From NCBI GenBank assembly GCA_944388105.1, contig CALXHN010000006.1, forward strand, positions 1 to 53,419: DNA of 53,419 nt, given 5' to 3'. How positions within the stretch are numbered: position 1 is the first letter of the stretch; every line of letters begins with the position of its first letter. The DNA comes from an uncultured Gemmiger sp. (lineage in GTDB: Bacteria > Bacillota > Clostridia > Oscillospirales > Ruminococcaceae). The position numbers and the translations under genes were made by a program. Below are positions 11,827 to 19,700 of the stretch, one piece after another. The notes under the pieces are model-generated. The model was not told the DNA's origin, made no database searches, and was given only the letters and a program-made list of their open reading frames with translations.

Positions 11827-11855
11827 TTGCGAAGCGCTGCACACTGCTGTATAAT
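11827..11855 (+). promoter_or_regulatory. Promoter for the GtrB-like gene
   Basis: TTGCGA (11827-11832), a 17-base spacer and a perfect TATAAT (11850-11855). The expected transcript start lies downstream of the ATG at 11827, which argues for the later start at 11893. Confidence 0.75.
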
Positions 11856-11892
11856 AAAAGAAAGTTTTCTGCTCGAAAGGTGGTTCACCCCT

Positions 11893-12852
11893 ATGCTGAT
11901 CTCCCTCGTTGTGCCCAGTTACAATGAAGAGGAAGCCATGCCGCTGTTCTATCAGGAGGCGTCCCGCGTGGCGGCCGAAATGAAAACCAGCCACGGCGCC
12001 GATTTTGAATTTATCTTTGTGGATGACGGGTCCAGGGACGGCACCCTGCGTGTGGCCCGGGAACTGCATGACCGGGACCCCCGGGTGCGGTATGTCTCCT
12101 TCAGCCGCAACTTCGGCAAGGAATCCGCCATTTATGCGGGTCTGAAGGCGGCCAGAGGGGACTATGTGGCCACCCTGGACGCCGACCTGCAGGACCCGCC
12201 CGCCCTGCTGCCCCAGATGCTGGACGCCCTGCTCACCGGGGATTTTGACTGCGCCGCCACCCGCCGTACCACCCGCAAGGGGGAACCCCCGGTGCGCAGC
12301 TGGTTTGCCCGCAAGTTCTACCAGATCATCAACCGCCTCAGCGACACCGAGATCGTGGACGGTGCCCGGGATTACCGGCTCATGAGCCGGAAGATGGTGG
12401 ATGCAGTGCTCTCCATGGCGGAGTACAACCGGTTCAGCAAGGGCATCTTCAGCTGGGTGGGCTTCAAGACCAAGTGGTTTGATTACGAGAACATCGAGCG
12501 TGTGGCCGGCCAGACCAAATGGAATTTCTGGGGCCTGTTCAAGTATTCCATCGAAGGGATCGTGGGCTTCTCCACCGCGCCGCTGGTCATTGCGGCGGGC
12601 GCCGGTGTGATTTTCTGTCTGGCGGCCTTTGTGGGCATCATTTTTGTGGTAGTGCGGGCGCTGGTCTTCGGCGATCCCACCTCCGGCTGGCCCAGCATGG
12701 TCTGCATCATGCTGCTGTGCAGCGGCGTGCAGCTGTTCTGCCTGGGTATCGTGGGCGAATACCTGGCCAAGACCTACCTGGAAGTCAAACATCGCCCCAT
12801 CTACATTGAGCGTGAGACCGAAGCGGACCGCGACGCCCGCCGTTGCCAATAA
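11893..12852 (+). CDS. Family 2 glycosyltransferase, polyprenyl-phosphate glycosyltransferase (GtrB/DPM1-like)
   Basis: A 319-residue enzyme. It starts MLISLVVPSYNEEEAM, the GT2 nucleotide-sugar entry motif, followed by FVDDGSRDGT and the metal-binding DADLQDP (Asp96 and Asp98). Two C-terminal hydrophobic helices (about residues 232-260 and 270-295) fit the GtrB/DPM1 group, which transfers glucose or another hexose onto undecaprenyl phosphate. Start 11893 is chosen because AAAGGTGG precedes it and because the promoter at 11827-11855 would not transcribe an earlier ATG. Together with the GtrII-like gene upstream it resembles a three-component glucosylation set, though no GtrA-like small flippase is visible. 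Confidence 0.9.
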   Translation: MLISLVVPSYNEEEAMPLFYQEASRVAAEMKTSHGADFEFIFVDDGSRDGTLRVARELHDRDPRVRYVSFSRNFGKESAIYAGLKAARGDYVATLDADLQDPPALLPQMLDALLTGDFDCAATRRTTRKGEPPVRSWFARKFYQIINRLSDTEIVDGARDYRLMSRKMVDAVLSMAEYNRFSKGIFSWVGFKTKWFDYENIERVAGQTKWNFWGLFKYSIEGIVGFSTAPLVIAAGAGVIFCLAAFVGIIFVVVRALVFGDPTSGWPSMVCIMLLCSGVQLFCLGIVGEYLAKTYLEVKHRPIYIERETEADRDARRCQ

Positions 12853-12873
12853 AACGGGGCAGGGGGTCTGTTT

Positions 12874-14214
12874 ATGAATGATATGACCCGGGGCAGTGCG
12901 TACCGTCATCTGTGGCAGTATGCACTGCCCTTGATGTTGGGCAACTGGTTCCAGCTGGCCTACAACGCGGCGGATTCCATCATTGTGGGACAGTTCATCG
13001 GCAAGGATGCCCTGGCGGCGGAAGGCGCTGCCGCCCCGGTGATGAATCTGGTGATCCTGGCCATTTCCGGGGTGACCATCGGCGCCGGGGTGCTCATGAG
13101 TGAATTCTTCGGTGCCCGGGACGGGGAACAGCTGCGCAGGGAACTGGCCACCACCCTTCTTGCCGGGGCATGTTTTTCCCTGGCGGTGGCGGTGCTGGGC
13201 ATCCTGTTCACCCCGCAGATCCTGCGCTGGCAGGCGGTTCCCGACGATATCTTTGCCATCACGATGGTCTACCTGCGCATCACCTTTGTGGGGGCGCCCT
13301 TCACCTGCTTCTACAACGCGCTGGCCGCCGGCCTCAAGAGTGTGGGGGATGCCAAAACGCCCCTGCGCTTCCTGATTTTTTCTTCTGTGCTCAATGTGAT
13401 GCTGGATCTGGTCCTCATCGGGGCACTGGATTTCGGCATTGCCTGTTCGGCGGCCACCACTGTCTTTGCCCAGGGGGTCAGCGCCCTGCTGGCGGCGGTG
13501 TACCTGGTGCGGCGTCTGCCGGAACTCTGTCCCCGGCGGGAAGAGTGGCGGATCGACCGCCCGCTGTTGGGCCGGACCATGCGCTATGGCAGCGTCACCG
13601 CCCTGCAGCAGGCCTGCCAGCCCATCGGCAAGGTGCTGATCCAGGGCCAGGTGAACCTGCTGGGCGTGGATGTGATGGCCGCGTACAACGCCGTCACCCG
13701 CATGGATGATTTTGCCTGTATCCCGGAACAGAGCGTGGCCCAGGGGATCACCACCTTCATTGCCCAGAACCGGGGTGCCCGCCGGTATGCCCGCATCCGG
13801 GCCGGGTTCCGGGCCGGACTGCTCATGGAGTTCGGGTACTGGATTCTGATCGGCAGTATCACGGCCCTTTTCCGTACGCCCATTGTCTCCCTGTTCGTGT
13901 CAGGGGAAGGGGCGGAGCAGGTCACGGCCCTGGGCAGCCAGTATCTGGCCGCCATGACGGTGTTCTACATCCTGCCCGCCTTTACCAACGGGTTCCAGGG
14001 ATACTACCGGGGCATGGGCCGGATGGGCATCACCCTGGCCGGTACCCTGATCCAGACCTCCCTGCGGGTGGTGTTCACCGTGCTGCTGGCCCCCCGGATG
14101 GGGATTTACGGCATCGCCTTTGCCTGCGCGGGCGGCTGGATCGTCATGCTGCTGTTTGAGATCCCCCTGTATTTTCTGCGCATGCGCGGACGGGAAGGCG
14201 AGGCCGCGGCCTGA
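12874..14214 (+). CDS. MATE family efflux transporter
   Basis: A 446-residue protein with about twelve membrane helices in two related halves. Diagnostic segments are LPLMLGNWFQLAYNAADSII near the N-terminus, the GQFIGKDALAA loop, and GLKSVGDAKTPL near the middle. MATE proteins export cationic drugs, toxins or metabolites by Na+ or H+ antiport. It follows the GtrB-like gene by 21 bases and ends at a bidirectional terminator. Lipid-linked sugar flippases can look superficially similar, but the duplicated N-terminal MATE signature favours MATE. The substrate cannot be read from sequence. Confidence 0.92.
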   Translation: MNDMTRGSAYRHLWQYALPLMLGNWFQLAYNAADSIIVGQFIGKDALAAEGAAAPVMNLVILAISGVTIGAGVLMSEFFGARDGEQLRRELATTLLAGACFSLAVAVLGILFTPQILRWQAVPDDIFAITMVYLRITFVGAPFTCFYNALAAGLKSVGDAKTPLRFLIFSSVLNVMLDLVLIGALDFGIACSAATTVFAQGVSALLAAVYLVRRLPELCPRREEWRIDRPLLGRTMRYGSVTALQQACQPIGKVLIQGQVNLLGVDVMAAYNAVTRMDDFACIPEQSVAQGITTFIAQNRGARRYARIRAGFRAGLLMEFGYWILIGSITALFRTPIVSLFVSGEGAEQVTALGSQYLAAMTVFYILPAFTNGFQGYYRGMGRMGITLAGTLIQTSLRVVFTVLLAPRMGIYGIAFACAGGWIVMLLFEIPLYFLRMRGREGEAAA

Positions 14215-14232
14215 TTTTCTTCCCCAAAAAAC

Positions 14233-14267
14233 AAAAACCGGAAGGTGTACCACCTTCCGGTTTTTTT
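14233..14267. terminator. Bidirectional terminator between MATE gene and fba
   Basis: A perfect 10-bp stem, CCGGAAGGTG (14238-14247) with CACCTTCCGG (14251-14260), a 3-base loop, a seven-T run on the right and an A-run on the left. It can act for the + strand MATE gene and as a second stop for fba. Confidence 0.92.
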
Positions 14268-14272
14268 GCATC

Positions 14273-14305
14273 AAAAAGCGGGTCCGCCGCTGTGGACGGA
14301 CCCGC
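14273..14305 (-). terminator. Terminator of fba
   Basis: Stem GCGGGTCCG (14278-14286) with CGGACCCGC (14297-14305). In the minus direction it is followed by five T (A-run 14273-14277). It lies 25 bases beyond the fba stop. Confidence 0.85.
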
Positions 14306-14329
14306 CTGCTGTTTCTGGAGAGGAAAAAA

Positions 14330-15193
14330 TCAGGCCTTGTTGGCAGAGCCGAACAGCTCGATCTTCTCGCGCACGGTGGCCTTGATGGCCTCGGCGCCGG
14401 GAGCCAGCAGCTTGCGGGGGTCAAAGCCCTTGCCCTGCAGATCCTTGCCCGCTTCGATGTACTTGCGGGTGGCATCGGCGAAGCTCAGCTGGCATTCGGT
14501 GTTGACGTTGATCTTGGAAACGCCCAGGGTGATGGCCTTGCGGATCATGTCGGCCGGGATGCCCGTGCCGCCGTGCAGGACCAGAGGAATGTTGTCGGTG
14601 GCCTGATGGATCTTGCCCAGAGCCTCAAAGTCCAGGCCCTTCCAGTTGGCGGGATACTTGCCGTGGATGTTGCCGATGCCGGCAGCCAGGAAGTCGATGC
14701 CCAGGGCAGCGATCTTGGCGCACTCAGCGGGATCGGCCACTTCGCCGGCGCCGATGACGCCGTCTTCCTCGCCGCCGATGGAGCCGACCTCAGCCTCGAT
14801 GGACAGGCCGTGGTCATGGGCCAGAGCCACCAGCTCGGTGGTCTTGGCAACGTTCTCATCGATGGGATAATGGCTGCCGTCGAACATGATGGAGGTGAAG
14901 CCGGCGGCCACGCAGGCCTTGGCGCCCTCGTAGGTGCCGTGGTCCAGATGCAGGGCCACGGGAACGGTGATGCCCAGGCTCTCATCCATGGCGCGGACCA
15001 TGGCGGCCACGGTCTTGAAACCGGTCATATACTTGCCGGCGCCCTCGGAAACACCGAGGATGACGGGGCTGTTCATCTCCTGCGCGGTCAGCAGGATGCT
15101 CTTGGTCCATTCCAGGTTGTTGATGTTGAACTGACCGACGGCGTAATGGCCATCGCGTGCTTTCAGCAGCATATTGGTTGCGTTTACCAGCAT
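14330..15193 (-). CDS. fba: Class II fructose-bisphosphate aldolase
   Basis: A 287-residue zinc-dependent aldolase that cleaves fructose 1,6-bisphosphate to dihydroxyacetone phosphate and glyceraldehyde 3-phosphate. LHLDHGTYEG carries catalytic Asp84 and zinc ligand His85 (with His82 nearby). Further motifs are EAEVGSIGGEEDG, GNIHGKY (zinc ligand), LVLHGGTGI (zinc ligand and phosphate loop) and KINVNTE. A longer open frame exists upstream, but GGGAGGT sits before ATG 15193 and the promoter at 15285-15313 gives a leader of about 85 bases. It stands alone on the minus strand between two + strand groups. Confidence 0.96.
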   Translation of the reverse strand: MLVNATNMLLKARDGHYAVGQFNINNLEWTKSILLTAQEMNSPVILGVSEGAGKYMTGFKTVAAMVRAMDESLGITVPVALHLDHGTYEGAKACVAAGFTSIMFDGSHYPIDENVAKTTELVALAHDHGLSIEAEVGSIGGEEDGVIGAGEVADPAECAKIAALGIDFLAAGIGNIHGKYPANWKGLDFEALGKIHQATDNIPLVLHGGTGIPADMIRKAITLGVSKINVNTECQLSFADATRKYIEAGKDLQGKGFDPRKLLAPGAEAIKATVREKIELFGSANKA

Positions 15194-15284
15194 AGTGAAG
15201 ATACCTCCCAATGTTCTTCTGTTTCCGTTGCAGGAAAAATCCGCGTGGGGCCGTGCGCCCCGCGCGTCACCAGGGTATAGCTTC

Positions 15285-15313
15285 ATTATAGCCTGACATT
15301 GACAAAAAAGCAA
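15285..15313 (-). promoter_or_regulatory. Promoter of fba
   Basis: On the minus strand, a perfect TATAAT (15285-15290) preceded by a 17-base spacer and a weak -35 TTGCTT (15308-15313). The surrounding sequence is AT-rich in an otherwise GC-rich region. Confidence 0.6.
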
Positions 15314-15500
15314 CAAAAATATTTTGCTTCTTCCAGACAGGACTGTTTTGACGATGTACAGATGATTTCAGATGATTTGACCATGGGCGGCGGGCAGCCG
15401 TTCCCGGTGTGCGGACGCGGCGGCGCGGCGGGAAAAAAGGGCGGTGCTCCGGGGTTGTGCGGGCATGCAGGGGCCGGGATGAACTTTTCACCCCGATGGA

Positions 15501-15713
15501 TGTGGAAAACCCGGAGCCTGGAAATCCTTGGGCATTTTGTGGGAATTTCGGAGGGTTTTGGCAGGAAAATCAGAACTTTGCCAACTTGACACGAGGGTTT
15601 ATCCGAACTGTTATGTGGAAAAATTTTCAACAGGCTGTGGAAAACATCCTTCCATTTGGTGGAAAAATCGCATGGTGGGCGGGTTTTCCACACTTTCAAC
15701 AGGGTTTTCAACA
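15501..15713. other. Cluster of DnaA-box-like 9-mers
   Basis: The 740-base fba-rlmB gap holds no gene that I can support. Within it, the 9-mer TGTGGAAAA occurs at 15501-15509, 15614-15622 and 15636-15644, and its reverse complement TTTTCCACA at 15684-15692. The related TTTTCAACA occurs at 15624-15632 and 15705-15713. These differ by one base (TTTTCCACA) or two (TTTTCAACA) from the DnaA-box consensus TTATCCACA. Six such words in 213 bases is far above expectation in GC-rich DNA. Adjacent sequence at 15298-15330 is AT-rich. See the finding on possible meaning. Confidence 0.6.
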
Positions 15714-15819
15714 ATGAACTCCGGCCATTGTGGAATTACGGTTTGTATAAAGCGCGGCGCAGCGCAAAACCTCCCTGGCGAAAAAGCAAAAAATCTGCAC
15801 TTTTGACGCGGGTTTGCAG

Positions 15820-15849
15820 GTGACAAAGGCTTCCGGTTTGTGGTATACT
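15820..15849 (+). promoter_or_regulatory. Promoter upstream of rlmB
   Basis: GTGACA (15820-15825), an 18-base spacer and TATACT (15844-15849). A second overlapping -10-like TATAAT is at 15849-15854. Confidence 0.6.
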
Positions 15850-15936
15850 ATAATCCGTATAATTGTCGTCTGGTCCGGGGACCGGCGGCACAGAATTTCA
15901 CGGGGGCGGCCATGCCGCCCCGCCGGAGGAACCAGA

Positions 15937-16728
15937 ATGAACAAACCGGAACGCCCGGACAGCCGGGTCAACCCGTCCGATACCCCCGACACCCTCGTCT
16001 GGGGCAAAAATCCCGTCACCGAACTGCTGCGCGCCGGCACCGGGGTGGATACCCTGCTGCTGGCGGACAGCCTGGACCCGCGGACCGTGTCCTATTTCAC
16101 CGCCTTGGGAAAACAGGCGGGGGCCGTCATCAAGCGGGTGCCCTCGGGCAAGCTGCAGAAGCTCTGCGGCACCCCCGATCATCAGGGCATCGCGGCCTGG
16201 GCCGCCCGCATCCAGTATGCGGAGCTGGAAGACCTTCTGGATGCCGCAGCCGCCAAGGGCGAACCGCCCTTCCTGGTCCTGTGCGACGGCATTGAGGATC
16301 CCCACAACCTGGGCGCCATCCTGCGCTCGGCCCTGCTGTGCGGGGCCCACGGGGTGGTCATTCCCCGCCGCGGCGGGGTGGGCGTGACCGGTACGGTGAT
16401 GAAGGCCAGTGCCGGGGCAGCCGCCCGCATTCCGGTGGCCCGGGTGCCCAATCTGGCCCAGGCCATCCGCACCCTGAAGGAGCGGGGCGTTTTTGTCTAC
16501 TGCGCCGATCTGGGGGGCGAATCCCCCACCCGCACCGACCTTACCGGATCGGTGGCCCTGGTCATGGGCAGCGAAGGCAGCGGTCCTTCGGCGCTGACTC
16601 GAAAATTGTGTGACGGTGTCGTCACATTGGATATGGCCGCAGGGGACTGCGGCGTGGACAGCTACAACGTTTCGGTAGCCGCCGGAATCCTTTTGTATCA
16701 CATTATGCAGTGCCGCCGCGGGCGCTGA
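15937..16728 (+). CDS. rlmB: TrmH/SpoU family RNA 2'-O-methyltransferase (RlmB-like)
   Basis: A 263-residue methyltransferase. The N-terminal part (VWGKNPVTELLRAG) is the substrate-binding domain seen in RlmB. The SpoU core shows LCDGIEDPHNLGAILRSA (motif 1), LVMGSEGSGPS (motif 2) and SYNVSVAAGILLYH (motif 3), which form the trefoil-knot SAM site. RlmB methylates G2251 of 23S rRNA; TrmH relatives act on tRNA, so the exact target is inferred. Start 15937 is preferred over an upstream ATG because GGAGGA precedes it and the promoter at 15820-15849 would start transcription beyond the earlier ATG. Confidence 0.9.
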   Translation: MNKPERPDSRVNPSDTPDTLVWGKNPVTELLRAGTGVDTLLLADSLDPRTVSYFTALGKQAGAVIKRVPSGKLQKLCGTPDHQGIAAWAARIQYAELEDLLDAAAAKGEPPFLVLCDGIEDPHNLGAILRSALLCGAHGVVIPRRGGVGVTGTVMKASAGAAARIPVARVPNLAQAIRTLKERGVFVYCADLGGESPTRTDLTGSVALVMGSEGSGPSALTRKLCDGVVTLDMAAGDCGVDSYNVSVAAGILLYHIMQCRRGR

Positions 16729-16785
16729 GCACCGGACGCCGGTGCCGCCGCCCGCGCTGCGGGCAGGGAAAAAGGGGAGAAGGAT

Positions 16786-19700
16786 ATGCCAAGCAAACGC
16801 ACCAACGATTCGGTGGAACAGATTCTGCAGGAACTGAGCCATCAGCAGGCCAGGGATGGTGTGCGGGACAGTGTCAATGAAAGAAAGGTCGATGAAATCC
16901 TGAAAAGCGTGGGCATCGATACCGCTGCGCCCGGGTCTTCCCAGGATTCGCTGGGCCCCATCGGTGCGGAGGATCTGCCCCAGGTGGAGATCAGCGGCGG
17001 TGTGGCGGAAGACCGTTTTTCCACCACGGTGCTGGATGACCTGCTGGGGGACCTGCCCAGCATGAAACTGCTGAAGAAAAAATCCCCGCGCACCGCGCCG
17101 TCCAAGCCGGTGTCCACGGCGCCCGCCCAGCAGCCCGTCCGTCCCGCAGCCCCCGCGCGCCGGCAGCCGTCGGCCCGCACGGCGCCGCAGCCTGAACAGC
17201 CGGTCCGCACCGTGCCGCAGCCGGAGCAGCCGGCCCGCACGGCGCCGGCACCCCAGCCGGAACAGCCTTCCGGGCAGCCGGATGCCGGCCGGGACCGCAC
17301 AAGCCCCGCCGGCCGCACCGAGCAGCCTGCGCGGACGGTGCCCGCCAACCCGGACCCGGAGCCGAAACCCGCTGCAGGGACCGGCCGGGGTAGGACCGGC
17401 ACGGTCACCGATACCACCAGCACCAGCGTCATCAAGAATTTCCTTCTCAAGATGGCCCCGGGCGCCGACCATGCCAACACCCATGCCCTGAATGAGGGCA
17501 AGGAACAGTTCCAGCAGTTCTTCGGAAAGACGGCTGCGGTTGTCCCCGGTGCGGACGGCAAACTGAAAGACCCTTCCACCCATCGCAAGCGGGGCCTGTT
17601 CGGCCTGGGCCGTGCGGAGGATTCCGGGCAGTTTGTGCCCATCAATATCTCCCTGGGCGGCCGCCGGGAAGAACCCGAGCCGGAACCGGAAGAGGATACC
17701 TATGTCCAGCCGGAACCGCAGCCGGAACAGACTTACGCGGAGGACGCCGACGCCTTTGATGACGGGGAAGCCGTCATGCCGGAGGCGGAGACCCCCGCCC
17801 CGGAACCGCAGCCCGAACCGGAGCCGGAGCCGCAGCCCGAGCCGCCGGCGGACAAAAAGACCGTTTACCACTCCCAGCACACCGGCGGCATCCCCGGCGG
17901 GACCCGCCATGGGGGGCTGGGCGGCAACACGGTGAGCATCACCTTCAACAATATCCGGGACGTGCTGCGGGGCAATACCGCCTCCGGTGCCACAGGGACC
18001 ATCTACCGCAAGAAGCGCAATACCATCGAGTTCACCCCGGGCCAGAAGCTGGCCCGCAGCCCCGAACCCGACCCGGGGGAGAAATCCCGCGGGGAACCGG
18101 TGGGGGAGCCGGTCATGACCTCCACCGCCGACGTTACATCCGGCACCGCATCCTTCAATGTTTCCCTGACCCAGGAGGAAGAAGCGGAGGATACCAAGGA
18201 CTTCCTCAAAGACCTGGAAGCGGCCTCGGAATCCGCGGCCAAACTGGCCTCCCGGGTCGCCCGACAGACGCCGCGGCCCCAGCCTTCCGCGCCGGTCACT
18301 CCGGCCCGCGGCGGGGCGGACCGGGCGGACCTGCCTTCCGGGCAGCGCACCCAGCCCCGGCAGGACACTCCCACCCCGCCGGCCGGACGGACGGAACAGC
18401 CCGCCCGGGAAGATACCTTTGAGGAGATCTCCCGGGATGATGCCGTCTCCATGACCGGAGAGGTGCGTCTGGCCGATATCGCGGCCGGCCGTACAGAGGA
18501 GGATACCTCTGCCTTCGAGGCGGATCTGGCCCACGCGGGCACCCACGAAGTCAGCCCCGACACGGCGGACTTCATGGCCCAGCTGGACGCCCAGCCCCGC
18601 CCCCGTCCGGACACCGGTGCCTTTGTGAAGGGCATTGAGCAGTCCATCAACGACGAGGACCAGGAGGCCGAGCCGGAAGACCGCTTTGCCCAGGCCGCCG
18701 GCATCCTCACCGACACCTCCGAGATCGACGAGCCCACCGCCCACCGTACCAAGGCGGGCATCCGCCTGACCGGCAAGCCGGATGATGAAACCGGCGACGG
18801 GGAAAAAGGCGAAGCTCCTTTTGAGGAGGAAGCGGCCGCACCTTCCCGCCATCGGGAATACGAACATGTGGAAGATGCGCCGGCGGTGCGCCGGGATCTG
18901 AACAACCAGATCCTGCTGCTGACCGTCGCCGCCATCGTGTCGGGCATTGCCGCGGTGGTGATGCTCTACCTGGGCGTTGCGGCAGGGGGCGGTCTGCCCA
19001 TGCCCGCGCCGCTGGACCCCCTGACCGGGGCCACGCCGCTGCTGGCCACCCTGCTGGTACTGCTGCTGTTCTGCTGCGCGCTGAACTGGCATACCATGCT
19101 GGATGGACTCAAGGGGCTGTTCAAGGGCCCAACTGCCGATACCCTGTCCGCGCTGGCGGCTTTCGGCGCGGTGGTGCAGCTGGCGGCGTTCCTCATCCAA
19201 CCGGAATGGTATAATCCCGAAAAACTCTGCCTGCTGGCCGGACCCGCGGCGCTGGTGCTCTGCTTCAATGCCATCGGCAAGCGGCTGGACGCCCTCACTA
19301 CCCGGGAAAATTTCCAGCTGGTCAGCGCCAAGGTGGACCACGCGGTGGCCTACCGCCTGAAAGACACCGGGATCCTGCGGGCCGTCACCCGTGGGCTGGA
19401 CCAGCCCCGTCCCAGCGTGCTGGTCAGCCGTCCCACCCTGCTGCTGAAGGATTTCCTCTCCTCCAGCAGTTCCCACCGCACATCCGACAAGAACCAGCAG
19501 CAGCTGGGCCGTCTGGTGGCCGGCGTGGCTGTGGCGGCCCTGCTGTTTACGCTGCTCTACCGCAAGGACGCCGGTCTGGCCTTCACCGCCATGGCCGCGG
19601 TGCTCTGCCTGGGGGCACCCCTGGCAGGTACGCTGCTCAGCGCCCTGCCCGCGCGGCTGATGCAGCGCAGCGCCGCCCAGGTGGGCGCGGTCATCCCCGG

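Noticed and set aside
11827-11892. ATG 11827 as start of the GtrB-like gene
   Set aside because: It lies within the -35 of a good promoter whose transcript would begin downstream, and it adds 22 residues not typical of GT2 proteins.
15294-15713. Chromosomal origin (oriC) at the DnaA-box-like cluster
   Set aside because: Genes to the left run mainly toward this site rather than away, no dnaA/dnaN/rpmH is near, and classical TTATCCACA boxes are absent. Kept only as a DnaA-box-like cluster.
17101-17350. Repeated Pro/Gln/Arg codons as a tandem repeat or CRISPR
   Set aside because: The repeats are irregular, within an open frame, and lack constant spacers. They are low-complexity coding sequence. 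No CRISPR array was seen anywhere in the window.
15898-19476. Minus-strand open frame of 1192 codons opposite rlmB and the pseudo-ATPase
   Set aside because: Opposite rlmB, which has clear SpoU motifs. The + strand frame has the ribosome-binding site and membrane segments; the antisense frame has none.
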